A stretch of DNA of 64,000 nucleotides from Streptomyces coeruleorubidus. Its GTDB lineage: Bacteria; Actinomycetota; Actinomycetes; Streptomycetales; Streptomycetaceae. A program made the translations under genes and the position numbers. Below the pieces are notes generated by a model, which saw nothing but the letters and a program-made list of their open reading frames with translations, searched no databases and was not told the origin of the DNA. Shown in pieces: positions 1 to 8,165 of the stretch (its first letter is position 1; each line of letters opens with the position of its first letter). Where the stretch lies: contig NZ_CP023694.1 of assembly GCF_008705135.1 (NCBI RefSeq), positions 992,001 to 1,056,000 on the forward strand. The letters are read 5' to 3'.

Positions 1-1070
1 AGGGTGCGGTGCAGACCGCCGAGGATGATCCGGTCCGGGTTGAGGATGTTGACGAGACCGGCGAGTCCGAGGCCGAGCCGGTCGATGAGGGTCTCGGTGG
101 CCGTGCGGACGCCCGGGTCGTCGTAGTGGTGACGGATCAGGTCGATGGACTGCTGGAGCAGGGACACCTCGGGGCCCGGTTCGCGTCCCGCCGCCGTGAG
201 GAAGGCCAGGGGGTCGGTCTCCACGTCCAGGCAGCCGCGGCTGCCGCAGTGGCAGGGGCGGCCCTCGGGGTGGACGGTGAGGTGGCCGACCTCCAGCGCG
301 AGGCCCGAACTGCCCCGGTGGAGGCGGCCGTCGAGGACGAGCGCGCCGCCGACGCCCCGGTGGCCGGTGGCCACACACAGCAGGTCGCGGGAGCCGCGTC
401 CGGCGCCGTGCCGGTGCTCGGCGAGCGCGGCGAGGTTGACGTCGTTCGCGGCGAACGCGGGTCCGTCGAGACCGGCGGCGCGCACCTGCTCGGCGAAGAT
501 GTCCCGGACGGGCGAGCCCGCCGGCCAGGCGAGGTGCAGCGGGTTCAGTGCCAGGCCCTCGGGTTCGGCGACCGCGGAGGGGACGGCCAGCCCCGCGCCC
601 ACGCACCGCCGCCCCGTCTCCCGCAGCAGCTCGGCGCCCGCCGTGACGACGGAGGCGAGCACCTTCGCCGGGTCGGCGTCGACGACCTCGCAGCCGGGCG
701 CGGTGGCGACGATCCGGCCGCCCAGTCCGACCAGCGCCGCCCGGAAGCCGTCGGCGTGCACCTGTGCGGCGAGCGCGACGGGCCCGTCCTCGGCGACGGC
801 CAGCTTGTGCGAGGGCCGGCCCTGCGAACCCGCCCCCGCGCCGGGCCGGGCGTCGACCCGGATCAGCCCGAGCGCCTCCAGTTCGGCGGCGACCGCTCCG
901 GCCGTCGCCCGGGTCACGCCGAGCTCGGCGGTGAGTACGGCCCGGGTCGGCGCGCGTCCGGTGTGCACGAGCTCCAGCGCGGGTCCGAGCGCTCCGCGCC
1001 CCCGGTCCAGCCGCGTCCTCGTCGAGGTGCTCCCATCCCCCGCCGGCCGGGGGTCCGCCTTCCCGCTCAT
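1..1070 (-). CDS. ROK-family transcriptional regulator (3' end cut by window edge)
   Basis: Read on the minus strand this gives at least 356 codons and runs off the left edge. The N-terminus has a winged-helix region (residues about 20-65). The ROK domain follows, with the zinc motif CHCGSRGCLDVE and the late ROK signature LVNILNPDRIILGG close to the window edge. ROK regulators bind DNA near sugar genes and sense a sugar or sugar phosphate. I chose the ATG at 1070 because GGAGAC lies about 8 nt upstream; the ATG at about 1087 meets an in-frame stop after six codons. It lies 36 bp downstream of the AlkB gene on the same strand. The ligand cannot be told from the sequence. Confidence 0.9.
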   Translation of the reverse strand, partial: MSGKADPRPAGDGSTSTRTRLDRGRGALGPALELVHTGRAPTRAVLTAELGVTRATAGAVAAELEALGLIRVDARPGAGAGSQGRPSHKLAVAEDGPVALAAQVHADGFRAALVGLGGRIVATAPGCEVVDADPAKVLASVVTAGAELLRETGRRCVGAGLAVPSAVAEPEGLALNPLHLAWPAGSPVRDIFAEQVRAAGLDGPAFAANDVNLAALAEHRHGAGRGSRDLLCVATGHRGVGGALVLDGRLHRGSSGLALEVGHLTVHPEGRPCHCGSRGCLDVETDPLAFLTAAGREPGPEVSLLQQSIDLIRHHYDDPGVRTATETLIDRLGLGLAGLVNILNPDRIILGGLHRT

Positions 1071-1106
1071 GAGGGCGAGTCTCCCATGATCCGTAGGGCC
1101 CGCGGC

Positions 1107-1748
1107 CTACAGGCCGCTGACCCGGAGCGTGATGTTGAGCCGTCCGGTCAGGCCCAGCCCGGGCGGTGCCGTGCCTCCGTGTACCCGGGGGACCCCGTGG
1201 TAGGCGAGCCGGGACGGGCCGCCGAAGACGAACAGGTCGCCGCTGCGCAGCTCGACGTCGGTGTAGGGCCGCGTGCGGGTCTCGGGGTTGCCGAAGCGGA
1301 AGACGCAGGTGTCGCCGAGGCTCAGCGACACCACCGGCGCGTCCGACTTCTCGTCGCTGTCGCGGTGCATGCCCATCCGGGCGTCGGCGTCGTAGAAGTT
1401 GATAAGGGCGATGTCGTACGCCGGGGCCGGTCCGCCGAGTGTGTCCCGCACCGCCCGGCGGCCCAGCTCGCCCAGCCAGTCGGGGAACGGCTTCACCGGG
1501 GCGCCGTCGCCGTCGACGACCGTGCGGGCGTAGGCGTAGGGGTGCCAGTGCCAGCCGAGACAGACCTGCCGGGCGGTCATGGTGCCGCCGCCGGGGGTGC
1601 GGACCGTGCGCAGCCCGGCCGGCGGGCGCGCCCACGCGCGGCAGGCCTCCAGCAGCTCGCTCTGGTGCTCGGTGTCCAGCCAGTCCGGCACGTGGACCGC
1701 GCCCGGCGCCACCTGCGTACGGGCTCTGGGGAACAGTTCGCCGTCCAT
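1107..1748 (-). CDS. alkB: AlkB-like 2-oxoglutarate/Fe(II)-dependent DNA repair dioxygenase
   Basis: A 213-residue protein of the usual AlkB length. The iron ligands are visible: H128 and D130 in MHRDSDE and H184 in AYHGVPR. The 2-oxoglutarate-binding arginines sit in GRLNITLR (R203 and R209). The family removes methyl lesions such as 1-methyladenine and 3-methylcytosine from DNA or RNA by oxidative demethylation in the cytoplasm. The frame stays open upstream to 1826, but GGGGAGG lies 9 nt before the ATG at 1748, so I take that start. It is divergent from the rlmG-like gene, with 56 bp between starts. Confidence 0.93.
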   Translation of the reverse strand: MDGELFPRARTQVAPGAVHVPDWLDTEHQSELLEACRAWARPPAGLRTVRTPGGGTMTARQVCLGWHWHPYAYARTVVDGDGAPVKPFPDWLGELGRRAVRDTLGGPAPAYDIALINFYDADARMGMHRDSDEKSDAPVVSLSLGDTCVFRFGNPETRTRPYTDVELRSGDLFVFGGPSRLAYHGVPRVHGGTAPPGLGLTGRLNITLRVSGL

Positions 1749-1804
1749 GCCTCCCATCCTCCCCGACCTGGGCTGAGCTGCGGCTCGGCTAGCCTGGACG
1801 CACG

Positions 1805-2950
1805 ATGAACGACCGTATGACGACACCCTGGGGCGAGCTCGCGCTGACCCGTTTCCCGGAGGACCCGCGCGACAGGCTGCGTGCCTGGGACGCCTCCGAC
1901 GAGTACCTGCTGAGGTATCTGGCGCAGGAGGGGGTCCCGCTGTCGGGCACGGTCGTGGTCGTCGGGGACCGCTGGGGTGCCCTGGTCACGGCGCTCGCGG
2001 AGCACCGGCCGGCGCAGATCACGGATTCCCACCTGACCCAGGAGGCGACCCGGGCCAACCTCGCGCGGCACGGCGTCGAGCCCGGCGCGGTCCGGCTGCT
2101 CACCACGCAGGATCCGCCACCCGGACGCGTCGACGTGCTCCTCGTGCGGGTGCCGAAGAGTCTGGCGCTGCTGGAGGACCAGTTGCTGCGGCTGGCGCCC
2201 GCGGTGCACGCGGGGACGGTCGTCGTCGGCACGGGCATGGTGAAGGAGATCCACACCTCCACGCTGCGGCTGTTCGAGCGGATCCTCGGCCCCACCCGCA
2301 CCTCGCTCGCCGAGAAGAAGGCCCGGCTGATCTTCTGCACGCCGGATCCCGCGCTGGAGCGGCCCGGCAGTCCGTGGCCGTACGTCTACACGCTCCCGGA
2401 CGGCATCGGGCCGGCGTCGGGGCGCACCGTCGTGAACCACGCGGGTGTCTTCTGCGCCGACCGGCTCGACATCGGCACGCGGTTCTTCCTGGAGCATCTG
2501 CCGGGCGGCGGGGGCGGCCGGCGGGTGGTGGACCTGGGGTGCGGCAACGGCGTGGTCGGGACGGCGGTGGCGCTGGCCGACCCGGCGGCCGAGGTGCTGT
2601 TCGTGGACGAGTCGTTCCAGGCCGTGGCCTCGGCGGAGGCGACGTACAAGGCGAACGGTGTGCCGGGGCATGCGGAGTTCCGGGTCGGCGACGGGCTGGC
2701 GGGCGTGCCGGCCGACAGTGTGGACCTGGTCCTCAACAACCCGCCGTTCCACTCCCATCAGGCGACGACGGACGCCACGGCCTGGCGGATGTTCACCGGG
2801 GCGCGGCGTGCGCTGCGGCCGGGCGGCGAGCTGTGGGTGATCGGCAACCGGCATCTGGGCTACCACGTGAAGCTGCGGAAGCTGTTCGGCAACAGCCGGC
2901 TCGTCGCGAGCGATCCGAAGTTCGTGGTGCTGAAGGCCGTCAAGCGGTAG
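1805..2950 (+). CDS. rlmG: RlmG/RsmC-type 23S rRNA guanine-N2 methyltransferase
   Basis: A 381-residue, two-domain class I methyltransferase. The N-terminal part has the RlmG-like string AWDASDEYLLRYL. The C-terminal MTS domain has the SAM-binding motif DLGCGNGVVG (about residue 245) and the amide-methyltransferase signature NNPPFHSH (about 312-319). This matches enzymes that methylate G1835 of 23S rRNA in Escherichia coli. The ATG at 1805 fits the conserved N-terminus; an ATG four codons later is the alternative. Its 3' end overlaps the convergent aldolase gene by 11 bp. The exact rRNA target is inferred from family resemblance. Confidence 0.87.
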   Translation: MNDRMTTPWGELALTRFPEDPRDRLRAWDASDEYLLRYLAQEGVPLSGTVVVVGDRWGALVTALAEHRPAQITDSHLTQEATRANLARHGVEPGAVRLLTTQDPPPGRVDVLLVRVPKSLALLEDQLLRLAPAVHAGTVVVGTGMVKEIHTSTLRLFERILGPTRTSLAEKKARLIFCTPDPALERPGSPWPYVYTLPDGIGPASGRTVVNHAGVFCADRLDIGTRFFLEHLPGGGGGRRVVDLGCGNGVVGTAVALADPAAEVLFVDESFQAVASAEATYKANGVPGHAEFRVGDGLAGVPADSVDLVLNNPPFHSHQATTDATAWRMFTGARRALRPGGELWVIGNRHLGYHVKLRKLFGNSRLVASDPKFVVLKAVKR

Positions 2951-3800
2951 CCGCGCCGAGGGTCTGGAGGGTCCTCGCCACCGCCCGGGCCATGGCCTCC
3001 CGCGCGACCGTCAGGTAGCCGCGCGGGTCGACGGCCTCGGGCCGGTCGGCGAGGAACTCCCGGATCGCGCCGGTCAGCGCGATGTTCAGGGCCGTGCCGA
3101 TGTTGACCTTGGTGATGCCCCCCGCTACCGCCGCCGTGAGTTCGTCGTCCGGGACGCCGGAGGAGCCGTGCAGGACGAGCGGGACGTCCAGCGCGGCCGA
3201 CAGTTGCTTGAGGAGGGCATGGTCGAGGGTGGCGGTGCGGGTCGTCATGGCGTGGGCGCTGCCGATGGCGACGGCCAGGGCGTCCACGCCCGAGTCGGCG
3301 ACGAAGGCCCGGGCCTCGTCGGGGTCGGTGCGGGCGCCCGGGGCATGCGCGTCCAGCGGGGGTCTGCCGTTCTTGCCCCCGATCTGCCCCAGCTCGGCCT
3401 CGATCCAGAGCCCTTGCGTGTGCGCCCAGTCGACCGCCGCCCTGGTCGCGGCGAGGTTCTGCTCGTAGGGCAGCCGGGCCGCGTCGTACATCACGGAGCT
3501 GAAGCCGGCCTCCGCGGCCTGGTGCAGCAGGGTCTCGCTCTGCACGTGGTCGAGGTGCAACGCGACCGGCACGGCGGCTCGTTCGGCCGCGGCGACGGCC
3601 GCGCGGGCGAGCGGGAGCAGTTGTCCACCGTGGAACTTGACCGCGTTCTCGCTGACCTGGAGCACGACGGGGGCGGTCACGGACTCGGCGCCCGCGATGA
3701 CGGCCTCGACGTGCTCCAGCGTGATGACGTTGAAGGAGGCGACGGCCGAACGGGCGGCGGCGGCGCGGGTGATGAGCTCGCCGGTGGTGGTGAGGGGCAC
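2940..3800 (-). CDS. class II ketose-bisphosphate aldolase (fructose/tagatose type)
   Basis: A 286-residue class II zinc aldolase. Metal and active-site motifs are present: HLDH (about residues 82-85), IEAELG (about 132-137), GSAHAM and VLHGSSG. The length and motifs resemble GatY/KbaY/AgaY, which split tagatose- or fructose-1,6-bisphosphate into two trioses. The start is GTG at 3800 with GGAGG 6 nt upstream. It follows the SIS-domain gene by 13 bp on the same strand, so the two probably form an operon for amino sugar or ketose catabolism, as agaS-agaY pairs do. Substrate stereochemistry cannot be decided here. Confidence 0.88.
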   Translation of the reverse strand: MPLTTTGELITRAAAARSAVASFNVITLEHVEAVIAGAESVTAPVVLQVSENAVKFHGGQLLPLARAAVAAAERAAVPVALHLDHVQSETLLHQAAEAGFSSVMYDAARLPYEQNLAATRAAVDWAHTQGLWIEAELGQIGGKNGRPPLDAHAPGARTDPDEARAFVADSGVDALAVAIGSAHAMTTRTATLDHALLKQLSAALDVPLVLHGSSGVPDDELTAAVAGGITKVNIGTALNIALTGAIREFLADRPEAVDPRGYLTVAREAMARAVARTLQTLGAATA

Positions 3801-3813
3801 GGTGCCTCCGAGG

Positions 3814-4695
3814 TCAGTGGGCGAGGATCACCGAGCGGGTGAGGTGGCGCGGCTGGTCCGGGTCGAGGCCGCGTGCCGCGGCGACGGCGACCGCGAGACG
3901 CTGGGCACGGACGAGCTCGGCGAGCGGGTCCAAGGCTCCGGCGACCCACAACGCGCCCGTGCCGCACACCTGTTCGGCGAGTCCGTCCGGCGCGTCCCCG
4001 AACATCCAGGTAGCGGTGCCGCTCGTGGTGACGCTGATGGGCCCGTGCCGGTACTCCATCGCCGGATAGGCCTCCGCCCAGGACAGTGACGCCTCGCGCA
4101 TCTTCAGCCCGGCTTCGTTGGCCAGGCCGACGGTCCAGCCGCGCCCCAGGAAGGTGAACTGAGCGCAGTCGACCAGGCCTTCGGGCAGGGGCTCCGCCAA
4201 GGCCGTGCGCGCGTCGGTGACGGCGGTTTCGGGGTGGAGTCCCAGGTGGGCGCGGAGCAGGGTGAGGGCCGTGGTGGCGAACCGGGTCTGGACGACGGAG
4301 CGTTCGTCCGCGAAGTCGAGGACGGCGAGGTCATCGGCCGCCGTCCTCACGGGCGTGTCCGGGGCGGCGGTGATCGCGGTGATGGGGGTACTGCCCTTCA
4401 GCCTGCCGAGCAGATCGAGGACCTCGGTCGTGGTGCCGGAGCGGGTGAGGGCGACGACCCGGTCGTAGGCGCGGCCGTACGGGAACTCCGAGGCGGCGAA
4501 CGCGTCGGTCTCGCCCTGCCCGGCGCTCTCCCGCAGGGCCGCGGCCGCCTGCGCCATGAAGTACGAGGTGCCGCACCCGACGATCGCCACCCGCTCCCCC
4601 GGCGCCGGCAGCACCTCCGCGTACCCGGGCGCCTGCGAAGCGGCGCGTGCCCAGCACTCGGGCTGGCTGGTCAGCTCGTCCTCGACATGCGTCAT
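3814..4695 (-). CDS. SIS-domain sugar isomerase/deaminase (AgaS/FrlB/GlmS-C type)
   Basis: A 293-residue protein with two SIS subdomains. GCGTSYFMA (about residues 37-45) and TRSGTTTE (about 86-93) are the phosphosugar-binding loops, and EYRHGP lies in the second half as in GlmS/AgaS/FrlB relatives. It likely isomerises, deaminates or deglycates an amino-sugar phosphate. The ATG at 4695 has GGAGGG 6 nt upstream; the longer frame from 4869 would run through the promoter. It is the first gene of the pair with the aldolase. Two adjacent 10-bp direct repeats lie 43-62 bp upstream and look like a DeoR-type site. Confidence 0.85.
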   Translation of the reverse strand: MTHVEDELTSQPECWARAASQAPGYAEVLPAPGERVAIVGCGTSYFMAQAAAALRESAGQGETDAFAASEFPYGRAYDRVVALTRSGTTTEVLDLLGRLKGSTPITAITAAPDTPVRTAADDLAVLDFADERSVVQTRFATTALTLLRAHLGLHPETAVTDARTALAEPLPEGLVDCAQFTFLGRGWTVGLANEAGLKMREASLSWAEAYPAMEYRHGPISVTTSGTATWMFGDAPDGLAEQVCGTGALWVAGALDPLAELVRAQRLAVAVAAARGLDPDQPRHLTRSVILAH

Positions 4696-4737
4696 GCGGC
4701 ACCCTCCGCCGTGATTGTTCCTGCAAGATATCTCCAA

Positions 4738-4757
4738 CTTTCGAGCAATATCAAGCA
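4738..4757 (-). promoter_or_regulatory. candidate DeoR-type operator: two adjacent 10-bp direct repeats
   Basis: On the minus strand the sequence reads TGCTTGATAT followed at once by TGCTCGAAAG (consensus TGCTYGAWAK). It lies 43-62 bp upstream of the SIS gene start in an unusually AT-rich stretch. DeoR-family regulators of sugar phosphate genes often bind short tandem direct repeats. No regulator of that family is encoded in this window, so the assignment is inference. Confidence 0.45.
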
Positions 4758-4765
4758 TCGGGGGT

Positions 4766-4876
4766 GTGACCCGTGCGCCAGGGTCGCGCCGGAGATCGAG
4801 AGGTGGAGGTGCGGAGGTCGCCGCGGAGACGGTGCGGCGGTTCGAGGAGGCCTGGCTGCGGGTCGTCACGGTGTGA
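4766..4876 (+). other. 36-codon open frame, possible gene remnant in a 479-bp gap
   Basis: The gap 4696-5174 has no full gene. A GTG-started frame ends in AAETVRRFEEAWLRVVTV, which reads like a genuine protein C-terminus (amphipathic helix, then stop) but has no ribosome binding site. It could be the tail of a decayed regulator or chance in high-GC DNA. The remainder of the gap is the SIS promoter region and the MITE-like element. Confidence 0.2.
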
Positions 4877-4898
4877 TCGCCGTACCCCGCATCGACGC

Positions 4899-5138
4899 CC
4901 TAGGGCGTGTCCGTAAAGTCCCGTCGTCCGCCCGGAGGGCGGGCCTCGCGGCGTCCGGTGCGTGCTCTGGGGGTACCCCGGCCGAAGGCTGGGGGAGTGC
5001 CGGGCGGACGCCCGCGTACTGGTTGTACGCGGGTGTTCGCACGGTGCGGCGAGTGGGGGCACCTCCCACGCCCTTAAGGCAGTGGGGGAGCGTGCCGGGC
5101 GTCGCGGGGCAGGCGGGACTTTGCGGACACGCCCTAGG
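4899..5138. mobile_element. MITE-like element with 25-bp terminal inverted repeats
   Basis: A 240-bp non-coding element. The left end (4899-4923) and right end (5114-5138) are 25-bp inverted repeats beginning CCTAGGGCGTGTCCG and differing at one base. CTAG at each tip may include the target duplication. An internal perfect hairpin has CCCGCGTAC (5011-5019) and GTACGCGGG (5025-5033) around a 5-nt loop. There is no transposase frame. Ends of the GGGCGTGTCC kind recur in Streptomyces genomes. It ends 36 bp before the GH15 start, so it occupies that gene's promoter region. Confidence 0.8.
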
Positions 5139-5174
5139 CTGGAGCTGAGGCGCGTACCGGCCAGGGAGGCGGTC

Positions 5175-7010
5175 ATGGGCGGACCAGCGGAGGACCACGA
5201 CGTGCCGGGCGGCCGGCGGTATCTGCCGATCGCGGAGCACGGGCTGATCGGCGACCTGCGCAGCGTGGCCCTGGTGGGGACCGACGGCACGATCGACTGG
5301 TACTGCTGCCCGTCCTTCGACGCGCCCAGCGTGTTCGCCTCGATCCTGGACGCGGAGCGCGGCGGCTGCTTCGAACTGGCGGCAGCGGTGCCGGCGCGGA
5401 CCAAGCAGTTCTACTTCCCCGACACCAACGTCCTGATCACCCGGTTCTTCACCGAGGACGGCGTCGGCGAGGTGCAGGACTTCATGCCGGTCGACGGTAC
5501 GTCGGCCGAGGCCGAGCGGCACCGGCTGATCCGCCGGGTGGTGTGCGTGCGCGGCTCGATCCCGTTCCGCACCCGCGTCGCTCCCCGGTTCGACTACGGC
5601 ACCCGGCCGCACACCGTGCGGCTGAGCGGTGAGACGGCGCTCTTCGAGGCGGACGGGCTCGCGCTGGCGCTGACCGCGACCATGCCGCTGGAGACGGACG
5701 GTCCGGACGTACGCGGGGACTTCAAGCTCGCCGAGGGCGAGTCGGCGGTGTTCGCGCTGGACAAGGTGGGCGGCGACGTCCTGCCCCGCCGGTGCGCGCA
5801 CACCGAGGCGGAGGAGCAGTTCGCGGCGACGGTCGCGTACTGGCGGCGCTGGCTGTCCGCCTCCAAGTACCGGGGCCGCTGGCGGGAGATGGTGCACCGC
5901 TCGGCGCTGACACTGAAGCTGCTCACCTACGCGCCGACCGGGGCGATCGTGGCCGCGCCGACGACGAGTCTGCCCGAGCAGCTCAGCGGCGAACGCAACT
6001 GGGACTACCGGTACGTGTGGGTGCGCGACGCGGCCTTCTGTGTCTATGCCCTGCTGCGGCTGGGCTTCACCGGTGAGGCCGAGGCGTTCATGGACTTCGT
6101 GACCCGGCACATCAGCCCGGGCGACGGCAAGCCCTCCGGTCCCTTGCAGATCATGTACGGCATCGACGGGCGCACCGAGCTGCCGGAGACGACACTCGAC
6201 CATCTGGAGGGCCACCAGGGTTCCGCTCCGGTACGGGTCGGCAACGCGGCGGCCGACCAGCTCCAGCTCGACATCTACGGCGCGCTGATCGACTCCATCT
6301 ACCTCTTCGACAAGTGGGCCAAGCCCATCTCCAGCGACCAGTGGGACGACGTGTGCGCGCTGGTGGACTGGGTGTGCGAGAACTGGGACCAGCCCGACGA
6401 GGGGATCTGGGAGACGCGGGGCGGCCGCAAGAACTTCCTGTACTCACGGCTGATGTGCTGGGTGGCGATCGAGCGGGCCATCCGGATGGCCAACCGGCGC
6501 GGCCTGCCCGCCGACCTGCCGCGCTGGCGGGAGTGCCGCGACACGATCTACCGGCGGATCATGAGCCGGGGCTGGTCCGATGCGCGCCGGGCCTTCGTCC
6601 AGCATGAGGACGGGGACGTGCTGGACGCGGCCTTGCTGATGATGCCGCTGACGAAGTTCATCGCCCCGACCGATCCGAAGTGGCTGTCGACCCTGGACGC
6701 GCTCACCGAGGAACTGGTCTCCGACTCGCTGGTCTACCGCTACGACCCGCAGGCCAGTCCGGACGGGCTGCGCGGCGACGAGGGCACGTTCTCCATCTGC
6801 TCGTTCTGGTACGTCGAGGCCATGGTGCACGCCGGCCGGATCGACGAGGCGCGCCTCGCCTTCGAGAAGATGCTGACGTACGCCAACCATCTCGGCCTGT
6901 ACGCCGAGGAGATCAGCCACACCGGCGAGCAGCAGGGCAACTTCCCGCAGGCGTTCACGCACCTCGCGCTGATCAGCGCGGCCTTCAACCTGGACCGGGC
7001 GCTCGGCTGA
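5175..7010 (+). CDS. glycoside hydrolase family 15 enzyme (glucoamylase/trehalase-like)
   Basis: A 611-residue protein without signal peptide, so cytoplasmic. The N-terminal beta-sandwich opens with IGDLRSVALVGTDGTIDW. The (alpha/alpha)6 barrel carries NWDYRYVWVRDA (about residues 275-286) and ends with the catalytic-base region YAEEISHTGEQQGNFPQAF (from about 576). Actinobacterial members of this type include trehalases and glucan 1,4-alpha-glucosidases; this one could act on trehalose or maltodextrin. The ATG at 5175 has GGGAGG about 6 nt upstream; a longer frame would start inside the MITE-like element. It converges on the copper-locus secreted protein, with 3 bp between. Confidence 0.88.
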   Translation: MGGPAEDHDVPGGRRYLPIAEHGLIGDLRSVALVGTDGTIDWYCCPSFDAPSVFASILDAERGGCFELAAAVPARTKQFYFPDTNVLITRFFTEDGVGEVQDFMPVDGTSAEAERHRLIRRVVCVRGSIPFRTRVAPRFDYGTRPHTVRLSGETALFEADGLALALTATMPLETDGPDVRGDFKLAEGESAVFALDKVGGDVLPRRCAHTEAEEQFAATVAYWRRWLSASKYRGRWREMVHRSALTLKLLTYAPTGAIVAAPTTSLPEQLSGERNWDYRYVWVRDAAFCVYALLRLGFTGEAEAFMDFVTRHISPGDGKPSGPLQIMYGIDGRTELPETTLDHLEGHQGSAPVRVGNAAADQLQLDIYGALIDSIYLFDKWAKPISSDQWDDVCALVDWVCENWDQPDEGIWETRGGRKNFLYSRLMCWVAIERAIRMANRRGLPADLPRWRECRDTIYRRIMSRGWSDARRAFVQHEDGDVLDAALLMMPLTKFIAPTDPKWLSTLDALTEELVSDSLVYRYDPQASPDGLRGDEGTFSICSFWYVEAMVHAGRIDEARLAFEKMLTYANHLGLYAEEISHTGEQQGNFPQAFTHLALISAAFNLDRALG

Positions 7011-7013
7011 CGT

Positions 7014-8012
7014 TCAGTGCCCGTGGCCGTCGTCCGCATGCCCCTCGGGGGTACCGGAACCGGCCGCCGCTCCCCCGGCCCTGACGGTGAACGCCGCCGT
7101 GTGGACCTTTCCGTCGTGCTTGAAGTCGAGGAACAGGCGGTAGGAACCGGCACTGGGGGCCGTGGCCGTGAAGGAGATGTCCGGGCCGGGCCTGGTCCTT
7201 CCGTCGCCGGGTTCGCCGTTCGGGTGGACGTGGAGGTAGGCGAGGTCGCCGGAGCGCAGGGCGACGAGGTGGCCGTAGGCGCCGAGGTAGGGCTGGAGGT
7301 TCGTGACGGGCTCGCCGGCGCGGGAGACCTTCAGCTTCAGTTCGCTCGCCTTGCCCGGACGCAGGGCGCCGGCCAGCTTCACCTCGTAGCCGTTGGTCGT
7401 GGCCGTGGGGCTCGGTGCCGGCAGTTCCTTCGGCTGGTACGGGCCGGAGGCGGCGAGGTCCGCGCCGAGGGTGAGGTTCCGGGCGTCCTTCTTCGCCGGG
7501 GTGAAGTCGGCGAAGACGCGGTAGCCGCCCGCGCGGGGCAGGTCGACGGGGGTGCTCCAGGTGCCGTTGGCGGCGCGGGTGGAGTGCAGATGGCGGTAGG
7601 TGACCAGGTCGCGTGAGGCCACGATGAGGTGCAGTTCCTTCTCGTGTTCGCGCTGATAGGCGGTGACGGCCCGGCCGCTGCCGTCCCTGACGGTGAAGCG
7701 CAGGTCGGCCCGCTTCCCGGCGGTGACGCTCGGGGTCTCCAGGTCGAGGGTGTAGCCGTCCTCGGAGATCTGGAGCCCGCCGGCCGGGGGCGTGTCGTGC
7801 CCGGTGTGACCGCCGGCCTCCTCGGGCCGCGGTGTGGGCGGGGTGTGCTCGTCCTTGTGTTTCGGCGGCTTGTCGGCGACGACGGGGTCGACGCCCTGGC
7901 CGACGCCGTAGGCCGTGCCGAAGGTCGCAGCCAGGACGGCGGCGAAGCTCGTGATCTTCAGTCCGGTGTTCACGGCCGGCTTCTCCTTCAGGACCGGGTC
8001 GCCCGCGCTCAT
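7014..8012 (-). CDS. secreted/membrane-anchored His-rich copper-locus protein
   Basis: A 332-residue protein. A hydrophobic segment (ITSFAAVLAATFGTAYGVG, about residues 20-38) serves as signal or membrane anchor. A Lys/Pro/His linker with HTGHD follows, then two beta-rich halves with YtkA/CopC-like phrasing such as GGYRVFADF and GSYRLFLDF. The C-terminus is GHADDGHGH. Proteins like this sit beside copper genes in actinobacteria and probably bind copper outside the membrane. I chose ATG 8012 because GGAGG lies 5 nt upstream. It is divergent from copZ across two CsoR-type palindromes, so copper induction is likely. The biochemical role is not established. Confidence 0.7.
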   Translation of the reverse strand: MSAGDPVLKEKPAVNTGLKITSFAAVLAATFGTAYGVGQGVDPVVADKPPKHKDEHTPPTPRPEEAGGHTGHDTPPAGGLQISEDGYTLDLETPSVTAGKRADLRFTVRDGSGRAVTAYQREHEKELHLIVASRDLVTYRHLHSTRAANGTWSTPVDLPRAGGYRVFADFTPAKKDARNLTLGADLAASGPYQPKELPAPSPTATTNGYEVKLAGALRPGKASELKLKVSRAGEPVTNLQPYLGAYGHLVALRSGDLAYLHVHPNGEPGDGRTRPGPDISFTATAPSAGSYRLFLDFKHDGKVHTAAFTVRAGGAAAGSGTPEGHADDGHGH

Positions 8013-8034
8013 GCGGGCCTCCATGCAGCTCACC

Positions 8035-8051
8035 ATACCCCTAGGGGGTAT
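8035..8051. promoter_or_regulatory. CsoR-type copper operator, box 1
   Basis: A 17-bp near-perfect palindrome ATACCCC-TAG-GGGGTAT, 23 bp upstream of the secreted protein start. Actinobacterial CsoR repressors recognise ATACCC(N)GGGTAT-type sites and release them on binding Cu(I). The csoR gene itself is not in the window. Confidence 0.8.
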
Positions 8052-8080
8052 CAAGTCAAGTTGTTCTCCGCTTGCATCTT

Positions 8081-8097
8081 ATACCCCTCAGGGGTAT
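8081..8097. promoter_or_regulatory. CsoR-type copper operator, box 2
   Basis: A second palindrome, ATACCCC-TCA-GGGGTAT, 46 bp from box 1 centre to centre. It lies about 70 bp upstream of copZ, placed to control the rightward promoter. Its arms are identical to those of box 1. Confidence 0.82.
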
Positions 8098-8106
8098 ACA
8101 GGGACT

Positions 8107-8126
8107 GGCGGGGGGATACCCCCGCC
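8107..8126. promoter_or_regulatory. G/C-rich inverted repeat upstream of copZ
   Basis: GGCGGGGG, a GATA spacer, then CCCCCGCC: 8-bp perfect arms, 39 bp upstream of copZ. It keeps the ATACCCCC half of the CsoR motif but lacks the opposite GGGTAT half. It may be a degenerate third CsoR site or a leader hairpin. Confidence 0.4.
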
Positions 8127-8165
8127 CCGTATTGAAGAACCGTGACCGTACCCAGGAGGCACGCC

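Noticed and set aside
9..1808. A 599-codon plus-strand frame over the ROK and AlkB genes.
   Set aside because: It runs antisense to two recognisable genes and has Arg/Gly/Ala-rich shadow composition and no domain.
4866..6215. A 449-codon minus-strand frame across the MITE and GH15 gene.
   Set aside because: It is antisense to GH15, has no ribosome binding site and no recognisable domain; the GH15 frame explains the DNA.
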